A stretch of 64,000 bases of DNA from Massilia violaceinigra (GCF_002752675.1 NZ_CP024608.1:372001-436000), one strand, 5' to 3'. Numbered from the stretch's first letter, positions 8,023-17,181 are shown. The notes: generated by a model not told the origin, from the sequence alone. A program made the numbers and translations.

Positions 8023-10772
8023 CAGTAGTCCGATCCTCCCGAGGTGGTGATGACGGCATAGGGCGGCGGAACGGTCCACAGGCCGGCGGCCGGAGAGGTG
8101 GAGATGCGTTCGTTGCCGTCCAACGCGTCGCGCGTGCGGGTGCGGTAGTACAGGCGCGTGAGGTGGCCGCCGCTTTGCAGCGTGGTCCACTGCGCCGCAT
8201 TCGGCGTCCAGGTGTCGGAGCATTCCGGCGACGCCGGCGTGGCGGTGTTCAGGTCGACCACGCGCCAGCCGCTGTTGATGGTCGATGCCGGCGAGAAGGC
8301 CGGATCGGTCGACGCTTCAACAATATACTTGGCATTGCAGATCGCCGCGCCGCTGACGGGGCGGGCGCTGGTGCCGGTGAAGCGGAAGCGCGGGCCGGTC
8401 CAGACCTGGAAGGTCGGTGCGGGGCCGCCCAGCTTGAGGAAATCCGTCTCGCGGTGCGAAATGCCGTCCACCACCAGATCGTCGGCGAGATCGTTATCGT
8501 TCATGTCGATCACCGCGTCGCCGCCGTTTTCGCCGGCGGGGCAGATGGCCGCATCGGAGGTAGTGTTGTCGCCGTCGATACAGGCCGATGGCAGGGCAAA
8601 CACGCCGCCCTTCGCGAACCCGGCAAGCACTTTGTTGGTCGTGTGGTTGCCGTTGTGCGCGAACGCCGGCGGACCGCCCGGCAAGCCGGAGGTGGCCCAT
8701 TGCTCGACCATTTCAAGTTCCAGATCGCGCAGCACGTTATAGATGCCGCGGTCGCCGCTTCCCGGCGCCCCGGACAGGCCGGCGTTCTTGAGCGCGCGCG
8801 TGAAGCGCACAAAATACTGCGGATGCCCGGACGGCCTGCACTTGCTGCGCATGCCCTCGCGCACTTGCCACAGGATCGCCGAACCGATCTGCATGTCGGC
8901 GTAGTCGATGGTCGAAAAGTCCCGGTGTTCCGGGAAATGGTCGCCCGGGATGGCGGGATTGAACGGCGTCGTTACTTCATGCAGGCGCGGCAACCTGCCA
9001 GCCTCATCGTGGCCGCGGCTGCCCTGGCAGTTGTTGCTGGCATTCACGCCGCCCAGGTTCTTGGCGACCCAGCCGGCGGTGCAGTTGGTGTTATCGAAAT
9101 GGTCGGCCCAGGCGTCGGCCAGGTCGTGCAATTTGCTCATGCCCACCGGAATGGCACAAGGCGCCATGCCGCACCAGTTGCTGGGGCGGTCGTCGGTGAA
9201 TCGTTGCACGGCATTGTGCGCCAGCTCGTGACTGACGACCGTGTTGTCGTGGGCAAAATTCATGTAGTTGGCGCCGGCCGTCGTGCCATCCGAATAGTTG
9301 GGACATGCCGCGTCGAAGTAGCCCTGGCAGGCGCCGAAGTCCATGCTGGACCAGGCATTGCAGCCGGCCGAGCCCGACTCGATGCGCGGGTTCCATGGGC
9401 TGGTCGGGAAGGGCGTGAAGATCCCGTGGGAGATCGACGTCTTCCAATTCATGTGGAACACGCCGAAGTAGTTCACCTGCTGGAACCTCGGATTGGCGCC
9501 GCTGGAACAGACGCCGCTCGCGCCATTGTTGATGGGCGCCTGGTTGAAGTTCGCCAGGGTGGCGCTGCTCCCGCCCAGCGTGCTCGATACCGACACGTCC
9601 TCGGCATCGAAACCGTCGCCCTGGTGGTCCACGCGCGAGACGACGCCGGCCAGCTTGAGCGTGTATTGTCCGCCGACCGCGGGATCGACCGCGAAGCTGC
9701 GCACCTGGGTCGCCCCGGTGCCGGGATCACGCCGCCACACATTGCCCACCGCGTTGACGTCGGAGACGAGCGGGCGCATCTTCAAAATGGTGCCTGTCGC
9801 GGCATCGGACCAGACCCGGAACGGCACCGGCCTGCCGAAGCTGATGCCGCGCACGACCATGCGCCATGCGTAGCGCAGGGAAACGCCGCCGGCGCTGTCG
9901 TTACCATAAGGCAGCAGTACCAGGAATGGACCGTCGAGCACGCGCTTGCCGTCGACGCTGTCGATGCCCTTGACCCTGCTCAGGGCGGCATACGCGCGCA
10001 GATCGGCGCCTTCAGGGCTTTGCGGGCGCGCGTTGGCGATCGAATAGCGGTGGATCAGCGAGCCGCGCACGCTGGTGACGGTCTGGCCTTCCCAGCGCGA
10101 TGCCAGCAGCATGGTGTGCTCGATCGGCACGTCGCCTTCGACCTGCATGAAGGGATAGATAATCTCCTGGCGTTCGATGTCGGCCTTGAACTGCGAGTAG
10201 GTCAGGCCGCGCGCGATCATCAGGTTGCGCTCGACGTCGTCGGTGGGCGCGCGCTTGCCGAGGAAGGCGTCGACCATGTCCAGGGTGCGCGGGCGCGTGG
10301 CTTTTTCGTTGCCCTGGTACTCAAGGGAGAGCAGCTGGGCGACGCCGTCGAGCTGCGGGCGCGTTTGCGGCAGGCCGGCATCCGGGGCGCGGCGCAGACG
10401 CCGCATGCCGCCTTCGAAGCGCATCGCGGTCAGCAGCGGCGTGATCACTTTATCGGCGACATCGGCGGCAGAGAGCGTGGCCGCTTGTCCTGGCGGGATG
10501 CGCAGGAAAACGTGGCCCATGTCCTGGTTGGGCAAGGAGGCTTTCGCACCTTGCGGCAAGGCTCGCATATCCACCACCGGTGCGCGGCCGGGCTTGATGT
10601 CGGGGGTATCGATCGATGGGAAGGTGACTTCCGACGGGGCAGGGCCGTTGGCCAGCCGTCGCGGGTCCGGCGCCGTGGCAGCCAGGGCGGTGCAACTGCC
10701 CATCAGGAGTGCGATTGCACCGAGCAATGGGCGCAGCTGAAAGCGGCGCGGGAGCGAGCGTAGAGAGTCCAT
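8022..10772 (-). CDS. Secreted zinc metalloprotease (HExxH, M36/gluzincin-like)
   Basis: The start MDSLRSLPRR is chosen because a signal peptide follows directly (LLGAIALLMGSCTALA, then A). The 916-residue protein has a propeptide-like region (around residues 300-345, FRVWSDAATGTIL, typical of FTP/PepSY-type propeptides). The active site is SHELAHNAVQ at residues 514-523 (H515, E516, H519). The expected third zinc ligand region reads LADAWADHF (551-559). In fungalysin/M4-like enzymes it is G-E-G-W-S-D, so Asp553 takes the place of the usual Glu. Cys pairs and a C-terminal region of about 350 residues suggest an extracellular enzyme. It overlaps the propeller gene by one base. Confidence 0.8.
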   Translation of the reverse strand: MDSLRSLPRRFQLRPLLGAIALLMGSCTALAATAPDPRRLANGPAPSEVTFPSIDTPDIKPGRAPVVDMRALPQGAKASLPNQDMGHVFLRIPPGQAATLSAADVADKVITPLLTAMRFEGGMRRLRRAPDAGLPQTRPQLDGVAQLLSLEYQGNEKATRPRTLDMVDAFLGKRAPTDDVERNLMIARGLTYSQFKADIERQEIIYPFMQVEGDVPIEHTMLLASRWEGQTVTSVRGSLIHRYSIANARPQSPEGADLRAYAALSRVKGIDSVDGKRVLDGPFLVLLPYGNDSAGGVSLRYAWRMVVRGISFGRPVPFRVWSDAATGTILKMRPLVSDVNAVGNVWRRDPGTGATQVRSFAVDPAVGGQYTLKLAGVVSRVDHQGDGFDAEDVSVSSTLGGSSATLANFNQAPINNGASGVCSSGANPRFQQVNYFGVFHMNWKTSISHGIFTPFPTSPWNPRIESGSAGCNAWSSMDFGACQGYFDAACPNYSDGTTAGANYMNFAHDNTVVSHELAHNAVQRFTDDRPSNWCGMAPCAIPVGMSKLHDLADAWADHFDNTNCTAGWVAKNLGGVNASNNCQGSRGHDEAGRLPRLHEVTTPFNPAIPGDHFPEHRDFSTIDYADMQIGSAILWQVREGMRSKCRPSGHPQYFVRFTRALKNAGLSGAPGSGDRGIYNVLRDLELEMVEQWATSGLPGGPPAFAHNGNHTTNKVLAGFAKGGVFALPSACIDGDNTTSDAAICPAGENGGDAVIDMNDNDLADDLVVDGISHRETDFLKLGGPAPTFQVWTGPRFRFTGTSARPVSGAAICNAKYIVEASTDPAFSPASTINSGWRVVDLNTATPASPECSDTWTPNAAQWTTLQSGGHLTRLYYRTRTRDALDGNERISTSPAAGLWTVPPPYAVITTSGGSDY

Positions 10773-10835
10773 GTTGCATCCTTCCAGGGAACTAACGAAC
10801 GATTGACCAAAATCAGTATAGGTACTGTATTTACA

Positions 10836-10854
10836 GACAATCTCACCGATTGTC
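10836..10854. promoter_or_regulatory. Palindrome in the divergent protease / Sel1 intergenic region
   Basis: GACAATC and GATTGTC form perfect 7-bp arms around TCACC. The site lies about 65 bp ahead of the protease start and 175 bp ahead of the Sel1 gene. A second palindrome, CTGTATTTACAG, overlaps its left side, and TATACT on the minus strand could be a -10 box for the protease gene. This is a plausible operator; the regulator is unknown. Confidence 0.35.
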
Positions 10855-11028
10855 ACTGTGGTGAAAATGGTAAAAAAGAAGCGCGCCAGGGCAGCTGGGC
10901 GGGCAGGTTGGCAGGGGCAGTCATGGGCCTTGAGGGTATGATGTTCATTCCCCAAGATCAACATCAAGATACCGCAGCCGCCGGGTGGCGCGCCCGTGGT
11001 CCCGCCAATGACTTTTTTGAAGAACCCC

Positions 11029-12360
11029 ATGCGACCACGCTCGACGAACATCCTGATGGCCGCCGCGGGCCTGCTCGTTTCCGCCGCGATTCAAGCCGCG
11101 CCCGGCAAAGTATGCGACGTCGACACTGGCAAGAAATACCAGGCGAGCCAGGATCATGCGCGCGCTGTCGCGTGTTATGAAATTGGTGTGGCCAACGGTA
11201 TCGGCGAAGCTTTCTTGCTCCTCGGGAGCATGCGCCTGGATGGCCTGGGGGTGCCCCAGGACACGGCAAAGGCGAAGGAGCTGTTCCTGCAAGCTGCGGC
11301 GAAAGGCGTGGCGCCGGCCATGTACAACCTCGGCGTGATGCACGAGCGGGGAGTTTTGGGAGCGCCGGATATGCCGGCGGCGGCAAAATACTATCGCCAG
11401 GCCGCCGATCTCGGTATGGCCGAAGCACAGGGGAACCTCGGTCTCATGTACTTGAACGGCAACCTGGTGCCCAGCGATTACGATGAGGCTGAGCGGCTAT
11501 TGAAACTGGCTGCGGCTGATGGCCAGGTCCAGGCACAGTTCAACCTGGGCTTGCTCTACATTAATGGCTTCAGGAAAGCGACTCACCTCGGCCAGGCTGC
11601 GATCTGGCTTGAGCGCGCAGCCCTGCGCGGCCATCCTGTTGCTCCGAAAGTCCTCGGTGACATGTATGCCGGCGGCCATGGCGTGACAGCGGACCGGAAG
11701 CAGGCTGCTACCTGGTTCTTCATCGCCGACCGGGCCGGCAATCCTGACGCTGTAAAATCGCTGGGCAAGCTCCCGGGCGGCTTGAGCGAAGCGGAACGCG
11801 AGGCTGCGCGCAAGGGTATGCGGGAATTCCTGGACAAGCAAAAAGTCGTCATCGCGCGCGTCGCATCGTCCTCGCCCAACGACACGACTCCCATCCGTTC
11901 GCGTTGTGCCGTGGCCGTCATCACGATGGCGCCGCCAGAGTCGAGCGGCGACGGGGCAGCCCAATTCAAGCGCTTGATGGCCCTCACCAATCAAAATACG
12001 AGCGAATTTCTTGTCGATCAACTGCGCGACTACCGCTTGCTGGTGTTGAAGATCGACGCTGCCGACGCCGCGCGCGCGGGTGAATCGATGACTACCGCGA
12101 TGCGGGAAAATGACTGTTCCCAGGCGATCGAATTGACCCACGAATATGGCAAGGCGGCGGGCGGCGGCGGCTTCGTGCAATACACGCTGAACGTCTACAA
12201 GCGTCCCGCCAACGGCGCGCCACGGGGCGATATCGTCCACACCAAGGTCTACCGCACCGACATGGCCGAGGCCTTCGAAAGCCTCGATTTCAGGACCCTG
12301 GCCGGCGTGTTCGTGGAGGATCTGAAAGCAAGCCGCATCCTGGTCGAAGCTGCCAGATAA
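11029..12360 (+). CDS. Sel1-repeat (TPR-like) exported protein
   Basis: The ATG at 11029 is preferred because GAAG lies 7 nt upstream and a signal sequence follows (MRPRSTNILMAAAGLLVSAA then IQAAPG). In-frame alternatives are ATG 11008 and GTG 10996. Residues about 45-240 are tandem Sel1 units (for example GEAFLLLGSMRLDGLGVPQD, APAMYNLGVMHERG, AEAQGNLGLMYLNG, VQAQFNLGLLYING, PVAPKVLGDMYAGGHGV). The C-terminal 190 residues have no recognised domain. Sel1 proteins are scaffolds for protein-protein contacts in the periplasm. Divergent from the protease. Confidence 0.8.
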   Translation: MRPRSTNILMAAAGLLVSAAIQAAPGKVCDVDTGKKYQASQDHARAVACYEIGVANGIGEAFLLLGSMRLDGLGVPQDTAKAKELFLQAAAKGVAPAMYNLGVMHERGVLGAPDMPAAAKYYRQAADLGMAEAQGNLGLMYLNGNLVPSDYDEAERLLKLAAADGQVQAQFNLGLLYINGFRKATHLGQAAIWLERAALRGHPVAPKVLGDMYAGGHGVTADRKQAATWFFIADRAGNPDAVKSLGKLPGGLSEAEREAARKGMREFLDKQKVVIARVASSSPNDTTPIRSRCAVAVITMAPPESSGDGAAQFKRLMALTNQNTSEFLVDQLRDYRLLVLKIDAADAARAGESMTTAMRENDCSQAIELTHEYGKAAGGGGFVQYTLNVYKRPANGAPRGDIVHTKVYRTDMAEAFESLDFRTLAGVFVEDLKASRILVEAAR

Positions 12361-12505
12361 GTTCCGTGCGCGGTGGCCCCGGGCCCGAACATGTGGGGTC
12401 ACAAGGCCGGATGCTAGCGGCGTGGTGCGGGCAGATGCCACCGCAATCGGGAACCCTGATTTGGCACCTAAGGTCAAATCCGTGGTGGTGCCGTGATCGT
12501 ACTGC

Positions 12506-13006
12506 TTACCGGTTTGCTGAACTTGCCACCTGATCAGTGCCAGGGCCGAAGCGTTTCAACTCGTACTCGAGCGCCTCTAATGACGAGGCCAGCGCATCCT
12601 CATTCGCCGACCACCATCCTTGCTGCTTGCACTCGCGAAGGATACGATGCGATTGCAAAATAAATGAATCGATAAACGGCCTGGCCGCAGCTTCGCCTGT
12701 CGCCGTTTCAAAGCCGCTCCGTATTCCGTTCACGGCCCGGAACTCAAACGTCGCGGCGGATGTTTTCAGCACTTTCACCGCATAATCTCCTTCCATGAAA
12801 GGCACGGTCACGGTGCAACGATCGTTATCCGACAAGCGCAGCAGTGCCTGGGCCCACCAACCCAAGATGGTGACCACAAAATCGTCCCACCCCTCCGTCG
12901 GAAATGCAACGCCTCCGATGGTGAGGAAGAGGACCCCTGTAGCTGCCCCATTTGGCCGCGTCTTCACCGTCGATGGATCGGTAGTCAAAAAGGTGTCGCT
13001 GTTCAT
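12506..13006 (-). CDS. Hypothetical protein, 166 residues
   Basis: Not recognised. The frame opens at ATG 13006 and yields a soluble protein without signal peptide or membrane segment. It has a hydrophobic-aromatic core around residues 25-60 (LFLTIGGVAFPTEGWDDFVV) and a charged helical C-terminus. The compact layout and acidic, Trp-rich character resemble immunity or DUF proteins of orphan type, but no family can be named. Coding is supported by the open frame and a plausible amino-acid composition only. Confidence 0.6.
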   Translation of the reverse strand: MNSDTFLTTDPSTVKTRPNGAATGVLFLTIGGVAFPTEGWDDFVVTILGWWAQALLRLSDNDRCTVTVPFMEGDYAVKVLKTSAATFEFRAVNGIRSGFETATGEAAARPFIDSFILQSHRILRECKQQGWWSANEDALASSLEALEYELKRFGPGTDQVASSANR

Positions 13007-13237
13007 ATTTCAGCTTGTCCTGACAGTTCTTTGTCTGACTTTATCGAGTGTGCACACGAGTGCGGTCGCTGAATAGAGCCAATAAAATTGGCCGTGTTTT
13101 TCTCGGCTAAGCTCTTGATTCTACAGGTAGCGAAGTTTTCGGCAAGTTGGTCGAGGAGGCAGCAGCCCGGTTCCAGAACCTTGCCGCGACGAGCGTGCGG
13201 CTGTCATTGCCGGAAGAGCTGTGCCCTGAAATAACAA

Positions 13238-13254
13238 CGCCCCTGTTCGGGGCG
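13238..13254 (-). terminator. Terminator hairpin after the GH16 gene
   Basis: CGCCCC and GGGGCG pair around TGTTC. Read on the minus strand, the stem is followed by TTGTTATTT. It sits about 50 bp beyond the GH16 stop codon. Confidence 0.6.
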
Positions 13255-13303
13255 CCGTGTGGGTGAACAGCTGGAGAGAAAATGCTTCCTCTCCAACGCT
13301 GGA

Positions 13304-14620
13304 TTACCTGCGATAGACGCGGACGTAGTCAACCTGCATCCGGTTCGGGAATACCGTAGACCCATCCGGGCTACCGGGCCAGTTGCCGCCGACGGCCAGG
13401 TTAAACAGGAGGAAGTACGGCGCATGGAACTCCGACGTGCCGTTGATGCCCCCGGCGATATTGACTTCGTGGAACTTGTTACCGTCCACATACCAGCGGA
13501 TCACCGAGGCATCCCACTCCACGGCATAGACGTGGAACTGCGAGAAGTCCACGTTGCCCGATGGGCCGCCATAATTGGCATACGCGTTGTTATGATCCGA
13601 CCAGTGGATGGTGCCATGGGTAACCGCTTCGGAATTGACGTGCTCCATGATGTCAATTTCGCCGCTTGCGGGCCAGCCCACGCTGCTGATGGAGTTACCC
13701 AGCATCCAGAAAGCCGGCCACGTGCCCTTGCCGGTCGGGATCTTCATGCGCGCTTCCATCCGCCCGTACTGCCAGCTGGCCTTGTTCTGGGTGGTAATGC
13801 GGCCCGAGGTGTACTGCTTGCCCATATAGGCTTCCTTGCGCGCCTCGATCACCAGTTCGCCGCCGCTGACACGGATGTTCTCCGGACGTGCGGTGTAGTA
13901 CTGCAGCTCGTTGTTGCCGCCGCCATTTCCGTTGACCTCGATGTTCCACTTCGAGGTGTCCAATGAGGTGCCGTTGAACTCGTCCGCCCAGGCCAGCGTC
14001 CAGCCGCCAGGTGGCGGAGGCGTTGTGCCGCAGCTGGCGCCGGCGATACTGATCCAGTTCAGGTTGAAGCCCGCACTGCTGACGAACGTGCCGAGGTTGT
14101 AGGTACCGGCATTCACGTTAATCGTGCGCTGCACGGTGGTCCAGTTCTGCCAGCCACCCGTTGCGGGAACCGAGGTGGTGCCCAGCGGGATCGTGCCTCC
14201 GTTGAGGTCGGCCGAAATCACGCCGCCGGCTGAAGGGGCCGCGACACGGTAGGCAATGGTATAGGCGCCGCTGCTAGGGAAGGTAATGTTGTTGTGTGCC
14301 AGCCATTCGCCGTTGGCAGTCCAGGCAACGTTATAACCTCCGCCGGCATCGTTAGTGGCTTCAATATCGACGTTGTCGGTGCGGTGCTGGTTACCTGTAT
14401 TGCCGGCAGTGGTGTCGAACGCGTTGGCATAGTCTTCAGCCTGGAGCGTGCAGATGGGGGCGATGTTGGAGCTGGAACCTGCCGCACTACCTGTCTGCGC
14501 CAGGGCTGTGGGAGTTTTCCCACCATCGCCGCTGTTGCTCGCCGTGTTATCGCCACAGCCGGCCATAGTGCCGGCAGCCAATAATGATGCCAGCACGACG
14601 TTAATCGTCTTCATCTTCAT
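13304..14620 (-). CDS. GH16 endo-beta-glucanase lipoprotein with CBM6-like module
   Basis: The start at 14620 is supported by CGGAGA about 10 nt upstream and by a lipoprotein signal peptide (MKMKTINVVLASLLAAGTMA, then G and the lipidated Cys22). A CBM6-like module spans about 57-195 (LQAEDYAN, YNVAWTANGEWL, LNWISI). A Pro-rich linker leads to the GH16 domain at about 207-438. The catalytic motif GEIDIMEHVN gives the nucleophile Glu321, helper Asp323 and acid/base Glu326. The family hydrolyses beta-1,3 or mixed-linkage glucans such as laminarin. 438 residues, complete; likely outer-membrane anchored. A LacI-type operator lies upstream at 14707-14720. Confidence 0.92.
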   Translation of the reverse strand: MKMKTINVVLASLLAAGTMAGCGDNTASNSGDGGKTPTALAQTGSAAGSSSNIAPICTLQAEDYANAFDTTAGNTGNQHRTDNVDIEATNDAGGGYNVAWTANGEWLAHNNITFPSSGAYTIAYRVAAPSAGGVISADLNGGTIPLGTTSVPATGGWQNWTTVQRTINVNAGTYNLGTFVSSAGFNLNWISIAGASCGTTPPPPGGWTLAWADEFNGTSLDTSKWNIEVNGNGGGNNELQYYTARPENIRVSGGELVIEARKEAYMGKQYTSGRITTQNKASWQYGRMEARMKIPTGKGTWPAFWMLGNSISSVGWPASGEIDIMEHVNSEAVTHGTIHWSDHNNAYANYGGPSGNVDFSQFHVYAVEWDASVIRWYVDGNKFHEVNIAGGINGTSEFHAPYFLLFNLAVGGNWPGSPDGSTVFPNRMQVDYVRVYRR

Positions 14621-15025
14621 GTCGAAAGTCTCCGAAGTTATCGTTGGGGTTTTACGTTCGGGCAACAACCACTTCCAAGCGGCGTTATCTGCAATAACGA
14701 TGGCTATGGAAGCGTTTCCACTGCAATTGAGTATCCAGCACATTTGGCGTATTGTCAAAACCCGCACAAGTCTGATGGCACTTTCGGCCCGGTTCTGTCG
14801 GGTTTACGTCAAAGTTTCTTCGCGTTATTATGCGGTCCGCACGCCATCGACGACCACAGCAAGCGCAAGCAGCCCGGCAATGAAACGGGAGCTCCCGTTG
14901 TTCTGACTGCCGGAGCATCCTCCCCTGCCATGTGAATTTTGCATAAGCATTGTCGTTGCCACCCGTTCATGGGTATATTGCACCATGCGACGGTCGGAAT
15001 TCCCGGGCCGTAAGGAAAAAACGAC
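14621..15025. other. Divergent intergenic region between GH16 and the binding-protein gene
   Basis: Besides the LacI-type operator it contains a perfect 16-bp palindrome, AACGGGAGCTCCCGTT, near 14884-14899. No convincing open frame or sigma-54 site was found ahead of the binding-protein gene. An AAGGAAA Shine-Dalgarno sequence precedes its GTG start. Confidence 0.4.
14707..14720. promoter_or_regulatory. LacI/GalR-type operator upstream of GH16
   Basis: TGGAAGCGTTTCCA is a near-perfect 14-bp palindrome with a central CpG, the form bound by LacI-family sugar repressors. It lies about 90 bp before the GH16 start, the right place for glucan-responsive control. No LacI gene is present in the window. 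Confidence 0.55.
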
Positions 15026-15907
15026 GTGAACACCAGACACCTGCTCTTCGCATTTGCCGCACTGCTCTCGCTCGCCCCCCATGGCGCGGCGCAGGAGTCG
15101 CCGACCTTGCGAAAAATCGCGGAAACGGGCGTCATCAGCATTGGCTTTCGCGACAAATCGATCCCGTTTTCCTATCTCGACAAGCAGCAGCGGCCGACCG
15201 GCTATTCGATCGAACTGTGCTATCGCATCGTCGACGCCATCCGCACCCGGCTCAAGGCGCCCGGCCTGGAAGTGATGCTGCGCCCGGTCACCTCCGCCAA
15301 CCGCAGCGCGTTCATGGTCAACGGCATCGTCGACCTCGAATGCGGCTCGACCACCAACACGCTCGAGCGGCAAAAGGAGCTGGCGTTTTCGGTGACGACC
15401 TTCGTCGCGGCCACCAGCCTGGTAGCGAAAAAGACGGCCCACATCGATTCGCTGCAAGCGCTCAAGGGCTCGACCGTCGTGTCGACGGCCGGCACCACGG
15501 CCATCCACGCGCTGGGGGAAACCGCCCAGGCACAGGGGCTCGACCTGCACATCATTCCGGGCCGGGACCACGCCGAAGCGTTTTCGATGGTCGAGGCCGG
15601 CCGCGCGGTCGCGTTCGTGATGGACGATGTGCTTCTGCACGGGCTGGTCGCCGCCGCCAAGGACCGGAGCATCTATGCCATCGTCGCCACCGATTTGCCG
15701 GTGCAGCCGTACGGGATCGTCGTGCGCAAGAACGACCCCGAATTCAAGAAACTGGTGGACGAAGCCATCGTCGCGCTGTTCAAGTCCGGCGAAGTGCAGC
15801 AGATCTACCGCAAATGGTTCGCGCCACTGCAGCTACCGATGAGCCCGGCTCTGAAAAAGGCGATTGCCGCGCCCACCGATTCGGGCGACCCGGCCGCCTA
15901 CCGGTGA
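15026..15907 (+). CDS. Periplasmic amino-acid-binding protein (Glu/Asp type), orphan
   Basis: The 293-residue protein starts at a GTG after AAGGAAA and has a signal peptide (LLFAFAALLSLAPHGAA then QE). It belongs to the family 3 solute-binding proteins: GVISIGFRDKSIPFSYLD, GYSIELC, VTSANRSAFMVNG, DLECGSTTNTLERQ and a late EFKKLVDEA. It is clearly a paralogue of the GltI-like protein at 22202-23152. No permease or ATPase adjoins it. It is followed by a terminator and the asparaginase gene, so it may deliver ligand to the shared GltJKL membrane complex or act with the sensor kinase. Confidence 0.88.
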   Translation: MNTRHLLFAFAALLSLAPHGAAQESPTLRKIAETGVISIGFRDKSIPFSYLDKQQRPTGYSIELCYRIVDAIRTRLKAPGLEVMLRPVTSANRSAFMVNGIVDLECGSTTNTLERQKELAFSVTTFVAATSLVAKKTAHIDSLQALKGSTVVSTAGTTAIHALGETAQAQGLDLHIIPGRDHAEAFSMVEAGRAVAFVMDDVLLHGLVAAAKDRSIYAIVATDLPVQPYGIVVRKNDPEFKKLVDEAIVALFKSGEVQQIYRKWFAPLQLPMSPALKKAIAAPTDSGDPAAYR

Positions 15908-15947
15908 AGCAGGGAATTGGCGCGGTCTACCGCGCCCCTGCGCAACG

Positions 15948-15969
15948 AGCCTGCCTTGCAAGGCAGGCT
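15948..15969 (+). terminator. Terminator-like hairpin after the orphan binding protein
   Basis: A perfect 22-bp palindrome built from AGCCTGCCTTG and its complement CAAGGCAGGCT is followed by TCCTT. It lies about 40 bp after the stop codon. Confidence 0.6.
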
Positions 15970-16089
15970 TCCTTCGCCCGTTATCATAGGGCTAATCCTA
16001 GAAAAGACTTTTCGCCGTCCCGCAGCAGTGAAAACGCGTCATGAAAATGGCGCCGCCTACAAAAAACCCTCGTCCCTTTAGGAGATCGC

Positions 16090-17175
16090 ATGCTTCACAA
16101 AAATCCCGCGCAATCGATGATCGCGCTGTTCGGCCTCCTGTTCTGCATGGCCTCGGCCACGCAGGCGCAACAAGCCGCGCCCAAGCTGGCCAACGTGACC
16201 ATCCTGGCCACCGGCGGCACCATCGCCGGCTCCGGCGCGACCAGCACCACCACGGTCGGCTACACCGCCGCCACGGTGGGCGTGCAAAACCTGATCAAGG
16301 CGGTGCCGGAACTGGCCAAAGTGGCCAATGTCACAGGCGAGCAGGTATTCCAGATCGCCAGCGAGAACATGACCAACGAGCACTGGCTCACGCTGGCCAA
16401 GCGCGTCAACGTGCTGCTGGCGCAGAACAACGTCGATGGCGTCGTCATCACCCATGGCACCGACACGCTGGAAGAAACGGCTTACTTCCTGAACCTGGTG
16501 GTCAAGAGCCGCAAGCCGGTGGTGCTGGTCGGCGCGATGCGGCCATCGACCGCGATCTCGGCCGACGGTCCGATCAACCTGTATAACTCGGTGATGCTGG
16601 CAGCGAGCCCGGAAGCGGTCGGCAAGGGCGTACTGGTGGCGATGAACGACCAGATCCAGTCGGGGCGCGATGTCACCAAGGTCAATACCTCGACCCTGGA
16701 CAGCTTCCGCACCAGCGAACTGGGTTTGCTCGGCTACATCCAGGGCAGCAAGCCATTTTTCTATCGCCAGTCGCTGCGCAAGCACACGACCGAGAGCGAG
16801 TTCGATATCGGCACCTTGCAATCGCTGCCGCAGGTCGACATTGTGTACGGCTACGCGAACATGAATCCGCTGGCGCTCGACGCCTTCATGGCGGCCGGCG
16901 CGAAGGGCATCATCCACGCCGGCGTGGGCGATGGCAGCCTGGCCGCCAAGGTCAAGCCGGCGCTGGTTGCCGCACGCGCCAAGGGTGCGGTCATCGTGCG
17001 CGCCAGCCGCGTGGGCCAGGGCATTTTGGCGCGCAACGGCGAAGCCAATGACGACGAGCTGGACTTCGTCGCGGCCGATACGCTCAATCCGCAGAAGGCG
17101 CGCATCCTGCTGATGCTGGCGCTGACCAAGACCAGCAGCACCAAGGAAATTCAGCGGATGTTCTATACCTACTAA
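16090..17175 (+). CDS. ansB: Type II (periplasmic) asparaginase / glutaminase-asparaginase
   Basis: The 361-residue enzyme hydrolyses L-asparagine (and probably L-glutamine) to the acid plus ammonia. It has a signal peptide ending SATQAQ, the first catalytic motif ATGGTIAG (Thr44) and the second THGTDTLEET (Thr121 to Thr130, with the Thr/Asp pair at 124-125). The length matches E. coli AnsB. TTTAGGAGATCGC provides a strong ribosome binding site. It sits between an acidic amino-acid-binding protein and an AauRS-like two-component system. In Pseudomonas, ansB belongs to that regulon, which supports a role in making Asp/Glu in the periplasm. Confidence 0.93.
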   Translation: MLHKNPAQSMIALFGLLFCMASATQAQQAAPKLANVTILATGGTIAGSGATSTTTVGYTAATVGVQNLIKAVPELAKVANVTGEQVFQIASENMTNEHWLTLAKRVNVLLAQNNVDGVVITHGTDTLEETAYFLNLVVKSRKPVVLVGAMRPSTAISADGPINLYNSVMLAASPEAVGKGVLVAMNDQIQSGRDVTKVNTSTLDSFRTSELGLLGYIQGSKPFFYRQSLRKHTTESEFDIGTLQSLPQVDIVYGYANMNPLALDAFMAAGAKGIIHAGVGDGSLAAKVKPALVAARAKGAVIVRASRVGQGILARNGEANDDELDFVAADTLNPQKARILLMLALTKTSSTKEIQRMFYTY

Positions 17176-17181
17176 GTTCTG

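Noticed and set aside
7662..10763. Very long plus-strand open frame opposite the protease and propeller genes
   Set aside because: It reads Arg/Ala/Gly/His-rich without domains and is the antisense shadow of two clear minus-strand genes in GC-rich DNA.
10831..10842. CTGTATTTACAG as a LexA box
   Set aside because: LexA needs CTGT-N8-ACAG; here the spacer is only 4 nt.
14621..15025. Sigma-54 promoter ahead of the orphan binding protein and asparaginase
   Set aside because: TGGCAC occurs near 14774, but the -12 GC is not at the required distance; no other site fits.
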